NCBI GenBank assembly: GCA_032433765.1
Contig: JAVIAB010000124.1
Span: 77,370,119-77,434,118 of the forward strand
Reading direction: 5' to 3'
Length of the DNA stretch: 64,000 nucleotides
Origin: Megaustenia siamemsis
Lineage: Eukaryota; Mollusca; Gastropoda; Stylommatophora; Ariophantidae
Part shown: piece by piece, positions 34,185-46,606 of the stretch
How the letters are laid out: the number at the start of each line of letters is the position of its first letter
Position numbering within the stretch: the stretch's first letter is position 1
Made by a program: the position numbers and the translations under genes
The notes under the pieces: generated by a model
What the model saw: only the letters and a program-made list of their open reading frames with translations
Database searches by the model: none
What the model was told of the DNA's origin: nothing

Positions 34185-34669
34185 TATGCGTTGCTAATGA
34201 AACAATTCACTGAGTGGAAATTAGTGATACATGAGAGCTGTTCTACAAATATATGCATCCTCGTACCGAGGCCCCCTAATTATGTCATTTCTACCCATGG
34301 CCCCTTGGAATTTCTTTTCCTGTGGCCATAATCCCCCCCCCCCCCCCGGTTGAGAAACACTGGTCTAGACCACCCATCCCCTACTAGTTGTATTGTTTCT
34401 GGTTTTAGCGACGATGACTCCTCACTAACTTGCTTCAGTAACCATGTGTAGTCACTAGAGATTTTATGTACCCTAACTATGACATTGCTACTCTAACCAG
34501 TATATTACTTGTGTCTGACTAATCCACTAGGAATGTTGCTGTCTCCCCAACATGTGACTGCTTGATTACATTTTCAAATCAGTTACACAAAGTTGTAACA
34601 CAATAAGGGATATAACTGACAACACTAATTATATCTGACAGAAGCGATCTCAATACACGTGAGCTCAGA

Positions 34670-34737
34670 TACAAAGTGTTCGGAGTGCAATGATGACGAC
34701 CCGCAAATAACTCAATAACAATAACTCAGATTACAAG
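34670..34737 (+). mobile_element. LINE 3' end fragment (family of 10083-11600)
   Basis: GTGTTCGGAGTGCAATGATG and ACGACCCGCAAATAACTCAA closely match the reverse complement of 10083-10135, the 3' end of the RNase H-bearing LINE. Only about 65 bp are recognisable. Confidence 0.7.
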
Positions 34738-34871
34738 GTGTGTTTAACCTTCCTGATCGTTCATACAAAGTGGCCACATTTGCAGCATTAACCGATAAGA
34801 TCAGATTTGGATCCAACTGAGAACCTGGTAGCGATTGATGCAAGGAGGCCATGACATGGAAAATGTAATGG

Positions 34872-35232
34872 TTGGTTGGTTGCGTTCGCCCGATGACTAA
34901 AGTATTCTAGAGTATCGTAGTAGACTAGCATATTCCTCTTCATCATCCGCCCTTACAAGAACGTAGTGGACGTGTCTGCATTGTGTTGTGGTTTGCAGTA
35001 TAACTGTTATATTTGCGCCTTTCGGTCCAACACATCCGACTTCAGCACGACATTTTTTAGTACCGGGTTGTCTTCCCTCTTCGATCCCTGCACTCTTGGC
35101 CAGACTAGACAGGTTAGTCTGTTACTGGAGGCACCGCGGAGAGGTGGAGCAAGGTCTGGATGGTTTTGGTTCACCGATCCTGGCGCAAGCCATCAGCGGT
35201 GGGTCACTGACAACTTCCAGCTCTGGTGCTGG
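34872..35232 (+). repeat. Dispersed repeat P, copy 2
   Basis: Second copy of the repeat at 14843-15193, same orientation, with about 30 extra bases near its start and a short deletion near 35155. Confidence 0.8.
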
Positions 35233-35426
35233 GAGGCGCGCCTTCGCCTCCGAAAATGAAATGAGTTGAACTAACGGCTGCGGTCCTGGCGAAGTGATGG
35301 AACTCGTCTCGATTGACGACTTTTTGGTTTACCCACCCTGAGATGGGCACCGCATTTTTCGGGCAAGTACTAAGGCACTGTCCACCCCCCCCCAAAAAAA
35401 AAAAGTCGACGTCCTAAAAAATAAGG

Positions 35427-35650
35427 GCAATACTCCCCATATACCACACAGGACGTAGCGGAAGATTGTTCTCCATAGCTCATACAGCACCAACGACAGC
35501 TCTATAGCACTAGCAAAGCTGTAATCAGCAATTGAGCCAACCTACCAGAAGCAATAGAACAGTGACCTCTTTGGCGCCTGTTATTTTACCTTTGTTTGTA
35601 CACATCGTGTTATCACCTTCCTTGCAACCATACAACAAACATGGCCACGT
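35427..35650 (+). repeat. Dispersed repeat Q, copy 2
   Basis: Matches 33184-33410. It carries an extra segment (CATACAGCACCAACGACAGC near 35483) absent from copy 1. Confidence 0.85.
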
Positions 35651-35894
35651 AACCAGCTTAATATAATGATGCCATGTCAGATGGGCTACACATTACAACC
35701 ACCTGCCGCCTTCTCAGAAACACACCTTCCCCACAACCTCTGCAGCACATTGCGATATCGCATTACTTTCCCATGCCCAAACGAAGAGGTTCGCATCTGA
35801 AGGTTTCTCTCTGCCACAAGTGCTCTCTGTTAGTGATGCAGTACGGGCAGTACCATAGTTTGTCGTCATATTTTAGGACCATCCCCTTCACTTT

Positions 35895-36078
35895 TCAAGA
35901 ACGATACCCTATATTATTGTCTTTATATTATAAGAACCATTATGCCATTTGAAATAACCAAGATGTCTGTCTTTATATTATAAGAACCATTATGCCATTT
36001 GAAATAACCAAGATGTCTGTCTTTATATTATAAGAACCATTATGCCATTTGAAATAACCAAGATGTCTGTCTTTATTT
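35895..36078. repeat. 50-bp tandem repeat, about 3 copies
   Basis: The unit is TGTCTTTATATTATAAGAAC + CATTATGCCATTTGAAATAA + CCAAGATGTC. The copies are practically identical, so the duplication is recent. Confidence 0.95.
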
Positions 36079-37371
36079 TGCCGAATTAACTTTATTTCTG
36101 TTATAATTTCTTGGACGCCTATTTGTTGTTAATTATTTATTTGTGGCACACCTGTCCCATCCTTTCGATAGTTTAATGCTACCACGAAGAGCCCCACCCC
36201 CCCCCCACTTGCCTAGGAATGATGGAACCTACTTGTAGCGCGCCCCTGCACGTCAACGACACTAGAAATTCCTCACTATGAATCACTTGCACCAGCTAAA
36301 CGCCGGAAGCTAGAGCATCAGCGACTCGGTCACTGGCTCGGCTTGTGAAAGAATGAGGCTAGTTATTAGGCTACATAAGGCAAAGTTCTGCTTCAAACCA
36401 CAGCGAGAGCCCGGCTGCTTGTTTGCTGTACGTATCCACCGCACGTGCCACTGGGAAAACCCCTCCATATTTATACAGCAGACACACAAACTATATAGCT
36501 TTGTTTGGATATCCACGTAAACAGTTATTTTTAAAAAGTTGAATTTTTCAATTGAGTTTAAAGATATACGATATAAGAGCCGCGTGACATAGAAAATGTT
36601 TACAATTTATTTGTATTGTCTACCAAAAATATCATGGGGTTTAACTTTATATTAATCGAGAATTGCATCGCTGGTGTGTGTGCGTGTTGTATATACCTGA
36701 GGCTGAATTTACAAATCCCAACCCCCACACTGTTGAATCCTACGTACACCGTGTATGTTCATTTGTCTAGACTCTAGTGATAACATGGCTGCTAGGTCTA
36801 TCAACAAATATATTCACCGTGGAAGTTACCGATTTCTACACCTACATGAATCCCGAATGTTTAGCCTGATTGTTTGTGACACGTACGGCCACTTCTAAAC
36901 ATGGTAGCGCCTATCATCCCTGACGATCTGGGCATACATCTGTAATTGTAACATTGTCCTCCTCACAAGTTCTCATTTCCGTAGGCATTCACATTTATTG
37001 CTCCAGCTCGTCAGGTCGGTAAAGAGCGTAGATAACTACTCTGTCTTGGAATTTACAACGTAGCTGCGATTTGTTACCGCTGGTTGAGCCTCTAACATGT
37101 CCAACTTCATCAAAGGATTTCTGCTCTTACATAGCCATAATGCGGACACTATATGGTGAAAACAGAACTGTGTCCTTCACCGCTTTTAATCATTGAATCC
37201 GTCCTCTGTGATTAAAGAACTCTGTCACTCGATCAAGCGGACTGATGACATTGTTTTGTCCACTGGGTCATGCCGAGTCCGGGAAAGAGTGGATACAGAT
37301 GTCAACATACACTTTTGTCGATTGTCATCACTTTGAACATAGAATGCAGACAACAAACACAGTGTTTGTGG

Positions 37372-37692
37372 AGGCGTTGATCTATGTGAGAATTCACCTG
37401 AAGGTGCGGCATTGATCTATGTGAGAATTCACCTGAAGGTGCGGCGTTGATCTATGTGAGAATTCACCTGAAGGTGCGGCGTTGATCTATGTGAGAATTC
37501 ACATGAAGGTGCGGCATTGATCTATGTGAGAATTCACCTGAAGGTGCGGCGTTGATCTATGTGAGAATTCACCTGAATGTGCGGCGTTGATCTATGTGAG
37601 AATTCACCTGAAGGTGCGGCGTTGATCTATGTGAGAATTCACCTGAATGTGCGGCGTTGATCTATGTGAGAATTCACCTGAAGGTGCGGCGG
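37372..37692. repeat. 35-bp minisatellite, about 9 copies
   Basis: The unit is GTGCGGCGTTGATCTATGTG + AGAATTCACCTGAAG and contains an EcoRI-type GAATTC in every copy. Variation is limited to GCGTT/GCATT and GAAGG/GAATG. Confidence 0.95.
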
Positions 37693-38009
37693 TCATCCAC
37701 GCTGATGGTCCTGATGTTCGACCTAGCCGTAGCTCGTGGGCCTTCACGGCTGAAGCCAAAAAAAAGAACAGTAAAAGAGAAGAGCGGTGCTTTCGCGGTA
37801 AATAAAAGTAGTCTGACCATGGAAATCACGTTTGTAATTAAAGTGACGGTCTGGTTAGAAACACAACCTTTCACTCTTGTATGTTCCCTCATTGACTCGA
37901 TGTTAAAATGAAGCGGACTGGGGTCGAAGGCAGTGGCTGGTGTCATTGAAGAACTCAGGGCTAATTTGGAAGTTTTCATTTTCGTCACTAACACTTGAGC
38001 ATGAAAGGA

Positions 38010-38512
38010 AACGAAGGGACCGACAGGCCGTCGTGAATGGAGGACTTGTAAGGGACTGGCAGGCTGCCGTTAATGGAGGACTTGCAAGGGACCGACAGGC
38101 TGCCGTGAATGGAGGACTAGCAAGGGACCGACAGGCTGCCGTGAATGGAGGACTAGCAAGGGACCGACAGGCTGCCGTGAATGGAGGACTAGCAAGGGAC
38201 CGACAGGCTGCCGTGAATGGAGGACTAGCAAGGGACCGACAGGCTGCCGTGAATGGAGGACTAGCAAGGGACCGACAGGCTGCCGTGAATGGAGGACTAG
38301 CAAGGGACCGACAGGCTGCCGTGAATGGAGGACTAGCAAGGGACCGACAGGCTGCCGTGAATGGAGGACTAGCAAGGGACCGACAGGCTGCCGTGAATGG
38401 AGGACTAGCAAGGGACCGACAGGCTGCCGTGAATGGAGGACTAGCAGGGACCGACAGGCTGCCGTGAATGGAGGACTAGCAAGGGACCGACAGGCTGCCG
38501 TTAACGGAGGAA
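38010..38512. repeat. 36-bp minisatellite, about 14 copies
   Basis: The unit is GGACCGACAGGCTGCCGTGA + ATGGAGGACTAGCAAG, very homogeneous. Length 36 keeps the frame open, which explains the Ala-Arg-Asp-Arg-Gln-Ala-Ala-Val-Asn-Gly-Gly-Leu periodic open frame at 37940-38467. That frame is not a credible gene. Confidence 0.95.
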
Positions 38513-38714
38513 CTCCGAGGTACCGGGCTGACATTCTGAATGTGTGTGTGGGTGGGAATATGTCAAGCGAATGATTCAATCAATGATTATGAATCTACAA
38601 CTATGTTCAGGCTACACGACCATCAGGTAAAAGATAAAGATGGCAGAAAGGAATGATAGGGGAAAGAAACAGAATAGCAAATCAACACAGACCTGAAGTC
38701 ATCAGTTTCCACAT

Positions 38715-39372
38715 ACTGGGGAAGAGATCTGAGCAATTATGGGCATGTCCGGGGAAGAGATCTGAGCAATTATAGATGTGTCCGGGGAAGAGATCTGAGC
38801 AATTATAGATGTGTCCGGGGAAGAGATCTGAGCACCAGGGAGGAGATCTGAGCACCAGGGAGGAGATCTGAGCACCTATAGATGTGTCCGGGGAGAGATC
38901 TGAGCAATTATGGGCATGTCCGGGGAAGAGATCTGAGCACCTATAGGTGTGTCCGGGGAAGAGATCTCAGCACCTATAGGTGTGTCCGGGGAAAAGATCT
39001 GAGCAATTATGGGCATGTCCGGGGAAGAGATCTGAGCAATTATGGGCATGTCCGGAGAAGAGATCTGAGCAATTATAGATGTGTCCGGAAAGAGATCTGA
39101 GCACCAGGGAGGAGATCTGAGCACCAGGGAGGAGAACTGAGCACCTGGGAGGAGATCTGAGCACCTATAGGTGTGTCCGGGGAGGAGATCTGAGCACCTG
39201 GGAGGAGATCTGAGCACCTATAGATGTGTCCGGGGAGGAGTTCTGAGCACCAGGAAGGAGATCTGAGCACCTATAGGTGTGTCCGGGAGGAGATCTGAGC
39301 ACCAGGGAGGAGATCTGAGCACCTAAAGATGTGTCCGGGGAGGAGATCTGAGCACTTATAGATGTGTCCGAT
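38715..39372. repeat. Composite minisatellite with AGATCT in each unit
   Basis: Two interleaved units: about 33 bp (GTCCGGGGAAGAGATCTGAG + CACCTATAGGTGT or CAATTATGGGCAT) and about 20 bp (CACCAGGGAGGAGATCTGAG), roughly 25 units in all. The long and short units form local blocks. Confidence 0.92.
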
Positions 39373-39947
39373 GTATCGGATATGCAATGAGAACGATCTA
39401 AACTAGTTCAGGCTGTCCTCTGCCTAAAACACTGACCTGCGTAAGTTTTTCTCGCCAGCCGTCCTGTCCAAGTAGCGAACCATCAACCTATTTTCTTGTG
39501 TACTTCCACTCCTACACACACACGGTGACTATGTTAGCTGTAATCTTGTTTCTATCTACTGTTCCTCCTCTTTACTCTATCAATGTGTAGGTCATTACCA
39601 TGCAGCTGCCCGTCAGTTATCTGGCACAAAGTATGCCTGGGCCATTTTGCTATTATAAAACTGTGCAGCACTTTCATATATCTACCACATCAGACGCTTG
39701 TCATTGTAGATAGTAAACGATATGAATAGCATCAGGCGTCACAATAAACTGATATATAATGTTCTATCAGATGGAATTCATAATGTATACAGTGTGCCAA
39801 ACGGCACCGGTTTCAGGCCAGGAGATGAGCGACAAGCCAGTATATGTGTGATGTATTATCCGAGCTTAGTGGATCTCTTGCCAGCTGACACAGATGGTAC
39901 TTACAATGATGACGAGTACCGAGCAGAGGGGGCTGACCTACGCTTAA

Positions 39948-40640
39948 AATACATACACCACTGCCACCACATCCTACATACACACACCACTGCCACAACA
40001 TCCTACGTACATACACCGCTGCCACAACATCCTACGTACATACACCGCTGCCACAACATCCTACATACATACACCACTGCCACAACATCCTACGTACATA
40101 CACCACTGCCACAACATCCTACATACATACACCGCTGCCACAACATCCTACGTACATACACCACTGCCACAACATCCTACGTACATACACCACTGCCACA
40201 ACATCCTACGTACATACACCACTGCCACAACATCCTACATACATACACCACTGCCACAACATCCTACGTACATACACCACTGCCACAACATCCTACATAC
40301 ATACACCGCTGCCACAACATCCTACGTACATACACCACTGCCACAACATCCTACGTACATACACCACTGCCACAACATCCTACATACACACACCACAACA
40401 TCCTACATACACACACCACAACATCCTACATACACACCACTGCCACAATATCCTACATACATACACCACTGCCACAACATCCTACACACACAACATCCTA
40501 CACACACCACTGCAACCACATCCTACATACACACACCACTGCCACCACATTCTACATACACACACCACTGCCACCACATCTTACATACACACACACAACT
40601 GCCACCACATCCTACACACACATACCACATCCTACACAGC
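39948..40640. repeat. 29-bp minisatellite
   Basis: The unit is CATCCTACGTACATACACCA + CTGCCACAA; the right part (from about 40385) has shorter, more variable units. Because 29 is not divisible by 3, a chance frame (39722-40672) translates with a 29-residue period. This is an artefact, although it starts upstream of the array. Confidence 0.93.
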
Positions 40641-40784
40641 AATGCTGTAATGAAATGAAGAAAGTGAAATGAAGCTGATGAGCAACTGTTGTGTTACTAT
40701 GTGACAAGCAACACATGTGACAACATATAGCCAAGCTTTGACACGGCCGGTGTCACTCAAAGTCTTCAGTAGCAAGAAGTCTAC

Positions 40785-41345
40785 GGGATGACAATTGTTT
40801 ACTCTGACCCAACATGTCCATGAACAGTTGGGATGACAATTGTTTATTCTGACCCAACATGTCCATGAACAAGTTGGGATGACAATTGTTTATTCTGACC
40901 CAACATGTCCATGAACAAGTTGGGATGACAATTGTTTATTCTGACCCAACATGTCCATGAACAAGTTGGGATGACAATTGTTTATTCTGACCCCACATGT
41001 CCATGAACAGTTGGGATGACAATTGTTTATTCTGACCCAACATGTCCATGAACAAGTTGGGATGACAATTGTTTATTCTGACCCAACATGTCCATGGACA
41101 AGTTGGATGACAATTGTTTATTCTGACCCAACATGTCCATGAACAAGTTGGGATGTCAATTGTTTATTCTGACCCACATGTCCATGAACAAGTTGGGATG
41201 ACAATTGTTTATTCTGACCCAACATGTCCATGAACAAGTTGGGATGTCAATTGTTTATTCTGACCCAACATGTCCATGAACAAGTTGGGATGACAATTGT
41301 TTATTCTGACCCAACATGTCCATGAACAAGTTGGGATGTCAGTTT
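40785..41345. repeat. 46-bp minisatellite, about 12 copies
   Basis: The unit is GGGATGACAATTGTTTATTC + TGACCCAACATGTCCATGAA + CAAGTT, with single-base losses in a few copies (for example AACAGTT near 40825 and 41007). Confidence 0.95.
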
Positions 41346-42276
41346 ACAGCGAGACACGCGGAAGCACACACACTCACACACACAGCGTTAGAAAACTGCA
41401 TAATTGTAAACACACAAGGATTGTGGAGATAAGCTCGTGTGAATGCAGCAATGCATGGGCTCCCTGTTCTTGATAACCATTCTCGCTGTACTCAAAGCAG
41501 CGTTGCGTGATTAGTTCTCAAATCACGTAGGACAGTCTTCGATCAATGAACAAACTGTGTGATACAGTTGTGGATACTCGTTGGCTCACATAGTTTCTGT
41601 GATTTATCTTTAAATAATCGCCTCAATTGTAAATGGCATACATAGTTTTTACCGTGTGTCTAGGAAAGGCCTTGAAAAAGGTAGCTGACCAATGACACTT
41701 TTGTGGGTGACTTGATAATTGTGTAAAAGCCGTCTTCCTTTGTCAGAGAAAGCCGGTGCCCACATCATATGAAGTAGCAGATGAAGCGCAGGAACCTAAC
41801 CCTGAGAGTTGTAGGTGCAATGGAGAATGATCTCTGTCCCCAAGACATTAGTGAAAATCACGTCACTGAATTTCAATACTTTCTGACTTTGAATATAGTT
41901 CAGCTTCCCACATTTAACTGCATTATTTCTGAAGTGTGGACCACTTTAACAACGGGCCCTTGTGAAGACATGCATCCTTATAAAGTACAACCCACACAGT
42001 CGTAATGAACCAAGAGAATAATAGTAATCATAAAAAGTTGAGTTGAGTATAGTAATAGGATGGTTTCAACCAACAGACTTTTAAAGGGTGGAGCAAACAT
42101 ATCATTTTAGAGACTTGCTAGCTATTTTAATGCGTTTATGATGATATTCTTATTCTTATTAAAACGGGGACTTGAGTTTTAACAACAATGTGATACAGAC
42201 CAGCTTTGGGACTTGGAATCTTAATAATGGAAGTCAGATAGGAGCAGCATCAGCTGTAGACATCTTGTGTACTCAC

Positions 42277-42515
42277 CTTCAGCACCTATAGAGACCAACT
42301 TGACCCTTTGGAAGCAATGAAGTCCAGGGCTTTGTTGACGTTGGCAATTTTGTGAAAGCGCATCTTGCCCGGTCAGGTTTAGGTAAATGTTCCCCTGAGA
42401 TGACTTCTAACAAAAGCATCAGCTTCAGCCCATTCCGAAAGTCCTCCTCAATGTTCTCTATCTGGTTCTGTGGGCCTGTCTTCCGCAGGTGAGAATTACA
42501 CCAGGCTGTGAAGGT
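42277..42515 (-). CDS. Actn: Alpha-actinin coding exon 2 (CH1 domain), with two apparent frameshifts
   Basis: This exon encodes most of the first calponin-homology domain, which binds F-actin. It reads [18 protein letters not shown], then [20 protein letters not shown] and [11 protein letters not shown], and after a frame change [19 protein letters not shown], and after another VKLVSIGAE. The acceptor is CCCACAG|ACC and the donor GAAG|GTGAGT. The observed length is 239 nt, but 241 nt (80 codons plus 1) is needed to keep phase with exon 3. The two missing bases fall where codon conservation predicts GGGG but GGG is present: the Arg-Gly-Lys site near 42370 and the Lys-Gly-Val site near 42307. 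Protein identity is certain. Whether the frameshifts are real is not, and an assembly error is more likely than a pseudogene because every splice site and every other exon is intact. Confidence 0.93.
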
Positions 42516-42763
42516 CTGTGGGAAAATGAGATCAACACATGAATTAATTTGATCAGTCTGTGAGTTACATCAGGGAAAGATAAACCAGTGTCACAATTCA
42601 AATCTGGGTGGTACAATTGAAATATATCATGTTTAGCTTTTGTCACCTTCACTGTTTACCTTCAGACATCAAATCTGAATAAGTACAGGGAGAAAGTGAC
42701 AAACATAGAATTACTGAAGTTATTCAGTAAGTCATTTCAGCTGATTATGTCCCTTGTAAGCAG

Positions 42764-43250
42764 GTGTGGGGGTTAAACAAGTATGTATTTTATGTTATTT
42801 GGAGTAGTTATGGACTTCATAATGAAGAATGCTGCACTGGTAATAAAGGCATCGAATGGATACAAGGAGACCATTTGGAGGACCTCGACTTTGCTGATGA
42901 CACAGTTCTCATCAGCAGTCAGATAAAAACGATGCAGGAAAACACAAATGAACTATCATCAATAGCCAGCAAAATTGGGCTTGAGATCAATCATGAAAAG
43001 CTTAATTCCAACAGACGACAAAATATACATGGAAAACAAACCAGCGGAAGAGATCGATCACTTTATATATCTTGGAAGTCACATTGATCGAGAAGGGGAT
43101 ACAAGCAAAGAAATTAGAATCAGATAGCTAAAGCAGCAATGTCTTTCAGAAGCCTTGAAAAGTTGTGGAAATCAAAACTCATCAGCACAAACACAAAACT
43201 TAGACTATTCAAATCAAATGTACTATCAACCCTTACGTATGCGTGTGAAA
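42764..43250 (+). mobile_element. LINE RT fragment with FADD box (family 2)
   Basis: Frame 42764-43087 contains GNKGIEWIQGDHLEDLDFAD + DTVLISSQIKTMQENTN, the RT catalytic box, and IGLEINHEK. A frame change follows, and another frame continues with FIYLGSHIDREGDTSKEIR and a Leu-Thr-Tyr-Ala-Cys-Glu-Thr thumb motif at about 43230. It lies 250 bp upstream of exon 2 on the opposite strand. Broken at both ends. Confidence 0.82.
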
Positions 43251-43491
43251 CTGTCAAATGTATAAAATGAATGCTTCAACACACATTTTAATGGAATATT
43301 TTGTTTAGGTATATCACTGTAATAACAACCATGCTTGTGTATGGCGTTCTGATGAACTGCTGAGGGAATTCCACAAGATTTCGGTACACAGGGGTATGAG
43401 AAGACACGGCCAGTAAGTAAATGAAGCATTGCTTCCAAAACTGAGTAGCTTGAAAGGTAACCTAAAGTGAAGAACAAAGTCCATCGAATCA

Positions 43492-43758
43492 AGTGTTGTC
43501 TGACAACTGTCACAGTGACACTACAAGTGTTGTCTGACAACTGTCACAATGACACTACAAGTGTTGTCTGACAACTGTCACAGTGACACTACAAGTGTTG
43601 TCTGACAACTGTCACAGTGACACTACAAGTGTTGTCTGACAACTGTCACAGTGACACTACAAGTGTTGTCTGACAACTGTCACAGTGACACTACAAGTGT
43701 TGTCTGACAACTGTCACAGTGACACTACAAGTGTTGTCTGACAATTGTCACAATGACA
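43492..43758. repeat. 34-bp minisatellite, about 8 copies
   Basis: The unit is GTGTTGTCTGACAACTGTCA + CAGTGACACTACAA. Each unit contains short palindromes (TTGTCTGACAA and GTGTTGTCTGACAACTGTCAC), so the array can form many small hairpins. Confidence 0.95.
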
Positions 43759-43937
43759 GAGAAAAGAAGAAGAGATTGAAATCACAAAACACAACAGTAG
43801 CCAAATCACTCAGATTGCTTACATAACAGCAGTTTATAAGTATTTACTTGCCAAGCATTGGAAATCAAAATACTGTGCAAGAGAACTAAACCTAAAGCAT
43901 TCAACAAAGGTGTATAATCAACGTTTGCATGTGCATT

Positions 43938-44205
43938 CTTCTCTCATGTCAGTAGTAGTCTTGAACTCATTCCATTGCACACACAGCATTTCTCCCAGGC
44001 ACCTGTTCCCCATCAGCCTTCTTGTAATCTTCCTTGTTTTTCTCCAGCCCTTACATGCACACGCAAATTTTGATTATCGCCTTAGTTGAATGCAAGGGCT
44101 GGAGAAAAACAAGGAAGATTACAAGAAGGCTGATGGGGAAACAGGTGCCTGGGAGAAATGCTCAGTGTGCAATGGAATGAGTCAAGACTACTGAAATGAG
44201 AGAAG
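43938..44205. repeat. Long inverted repeat: 112-bp arms, 41-base loop
   Basis: The left arm 43938-44052 and right arm 44094-44205 are near-perfect reverse complements, with only a few mismatches or 1-3 base gaps by eye. For example GGCACCTGTTCCCCATCAGCC pairs with GGCTGATGGGGAAACAGGTGCC with one base extra. The right arm continues into the LINE 3' fragment at 44206-44480. Confidence 0.9.
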
Positions 44206-44480
44206 TGGCCATGCAACCAAAGATCTCATCTACAACTGGGTCCAGAGGATGGTCATGTGTCGAGCATGTGCTGAGAAGAGACAATGGGAGAATTCCAAGG
44301 CAGGCTCTTCTATGTGAAACATCGGGATACAGTGGGAGAGGAAGACCTAGAGAGATACTGGAGAGAACGCTTGCGGGAGAAGCAAAGTAGGCAGGCATAG
44401 ACTCATTGAATGGGATCGAACTTCTCGCCCAGAATAAAGATGGGTGGTGAAAAACACAAGCCCTGTGTGACATCTAACGA
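44206..44480 (+). mobile_element. LINE C-terminal fragment
   Basis: The frame 44196-44390 reads Arg-Gly-WSCVEHVLRRDNGRIPRQ, then ALLCETSGYSGRGRPREILE, then GEAK and a stop. Past the stop the frame continues as AGIDSLNGIELLAQNKDGW and Leu-Cys-Asp-Ile. This is the familiar C-terminus of a non-LTR RT protein (Gly-His-Val-Leu-Arg ... Arg-Gly-Arg-Pro ... Cys-Asp-Ile). Confidence 0.75.
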
Positions 44481-44670
44481 CGCAGATTGTATTGAACCTA
44501 ATTTGTATTGGACTTCCATGTTTCCTAGTGCAAGGATGGCTTCTCTTTTTTTTGCATCATTCTGTTCCTCCTTCTTTACCGACATCATTACAGAGATATA
44601 TGTAAGATTGTACGTCTAGTAGAGGGTTTTCTCCTATTGTTATTTGGTTATTGCAACTGTATTAATTCTC

Positions 44671-44800
44671 ACGATCTTATGGTAGTCAGTATTCACTGTA
44701 GCTGGTGATCTTATGGTAGTCAGTATTCACTGTAGCTGGTGATCTTATGGTAGTCAGTATTCACTGTAGCTGGCGATCTTACGGTTGTCAATATTCACTA
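44671..44800. repeat. 34-bp tandem repeat, about 3.5 copies
   Basis: The unit is GATCTTATGGTAGTCAGTAT + TCACTGTAGCTGGT. The last copy is diverged. Confidence 0.92.
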
Positions 44801-45419
44801 ATCTATTTCGTGGCAAATGTGGTGCTGTCTTTTTTACGGATGAAGCAGCCTGCACAAACCTGTACTCTCTACGTATCCAGTGGGGCATGCATCTAGGAAA
44901 GTAACAAGTTGGTTTCACATCAGGTGCTGACACAGACACAATATTAGCATTTCTCCAATTCTTTGTCTTTATCAGCAACAAATTGCGTGCACGTTAGAGT
45001 CAAGGATTATGACTCACCCCACAGACAGTAACTGCTGTAAGTGTCGGCCATTTGTGGCCGCGCGCTGGTATACACATTCAGCCAGGGCAGCATAAACAGA
45101 CTGATAACGGGAGACAGGTTGTATTGTGGAAAAAAACCTTGGCCTTGCTGTGTAATTAGCCTAGAAACTCTGGACTGAACTAAATAAGTGCTTGCTTGTG
45201 TATTCTCGTAGAAGCTTGTATTTGTCTGACACGTTCTGCTAAGCTACGAGTATTTCTCAAGGCAATAAAAGCTTCTCCTGACTGTGTCCTTTAATGTGAT
45301 ATTCCAGCCCAGAGAGAACTTCAGTTACCCAAAATATTGATAGTCACTTGTCGCCGCTTGCCTCAACAGACGTATTGTACGTTACACTCGTATTTGTTAG
45401 TGTGTCATTTGAAATGTAC

Positions 45420-45421
<2 letters not shown>

Positions 45422-45472
<51 letters not shown>
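45422..45472 (+). repeat. (AG)n microsatellite, about 50 bp
   Basis: A plain AG run with one GTGAGAG start, giving a chance Arg-Glu frame. Confidence 0.95.
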
Positions 45473-45473
<1 letters not shown>

Positions 45474-46534
45474 AGATCGTTACACTCTAGACACATAACG
45501 GGAACTGAAGGGAACAATGACATCTTTCAGAAGGGAAGTCTCAGTGTGTTCAAGTCAAATTTATCACCTTTTGCCTTCCCAAGATAATCGCCAGTGAAAC
45601 GCAACTAAGTTCTAAATATAGCATTACTAACTAAATCAACAAGTTACGTGCAGCACAATGAGAGCTGTGTGTTTGTAACGGGACAGTTTAGTACATGTGC
45701 GACATAAAGAGAAGGGGGGCAGTACCTCATTGGTACTATGTTGTCACATCGGTAATACGTGATCACAAACTATGGAGACCATGAAGACAGTCTGACTGCT
45801 GCATTTCTTCTTAATCTTCGTTCGTTCGTTAAAGTTTCATTTCTGCAAGACTGTCTTTTCTATTCATGTCTTTGCCTTTGGTCGTTCCAGTAAAGGATCA
45901 CATAGCTGTGTGTGTTTTGTCCACTGCATTACTGTAAACACATTCCAGGTTGGAGACTGACAGTGCATACAAAAGTCGTTCTACTGCCCCATTGGCTGAG
46001 CCATTACGAGCGTGGTATTACTGACTTCACTCTACTGAACCCGCACGGCATCCAATGTATAAGAACTGTGAGCATACCCGATGAATAATAAACTCCAAAG
46101 TGAGGTATCCAAGGCTGGCTGAGGTCATATTATTATTATCGATACTTTCTCTTCTCTAAGCTTATTATGTGGCACTTCTCCCTTGGGGCGTATGCTTCAC
46201 GACACGTATTGTCCCATAAACTACAGCAGGGCTCCTTGTCGCTTTGGCTCACAAGTTGGTGCAAACTTGCTGCACACAAGGAATTCACACTGGTGCTCTC
46301 ATTATATGGGCATGCATATGTAAATATGGCGTTCACCCGACGGCTGCTAAAGAAATGAATAGTTTCTCTTTGTCGTCCGCCATGAAGGTACAATAGTTAT
46401 CTCATCAGATGTCAGTACACTTTACTCACTGCTTGCTTCTGTGGTCATGTCTCCACCATATATTTGAAGTTTCTCAAAGCATGGAATCACTTGATGATTA
46501 ATCTTATCAGAAAGTAATGATGGATCATCTCTCA

Positions 46535-46606
46535 CACCAAGGTGCCCTGCCAGTGAATATGACATCATTCTCATCTCTCACACCAAGGTGCCCTGCCAGT
46601 GAATAT
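46535..46606. repeat. Two outlying units of the 46-bp array of 47.7-48.7 kb
   Basis: CTCACACCAAGGTGCCCTGC + CAGTGAATATGACATCATTC + TCATCT repeats once and stops at repeat Z. It is the same unit as the array at 47665-48715 with GGTGCCC instead of GCCGACC. Confidence 0.85.

Noticed and set aside
37940..38467. 175-codon frame with a 12-residue repeat
   Set aside because: It is explained by the 36-bp minisatellite; the opposite strand is open too, and there is no conserved domain.
39722..40672. 316-codon frame with a 29-residue period
   Set aside because: It is produced by the 29-bp minisatellite read in three successive phases; the non-repeat start (39722-39947) shows no domain.
42277..42515. 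Alpha-actinin pseudogene
   Set aside because: Frameshifts are confined to two G runs, while splice sites, phases and the other five exons are intact over 59 kb. A sequencing error is the simpler explanation.
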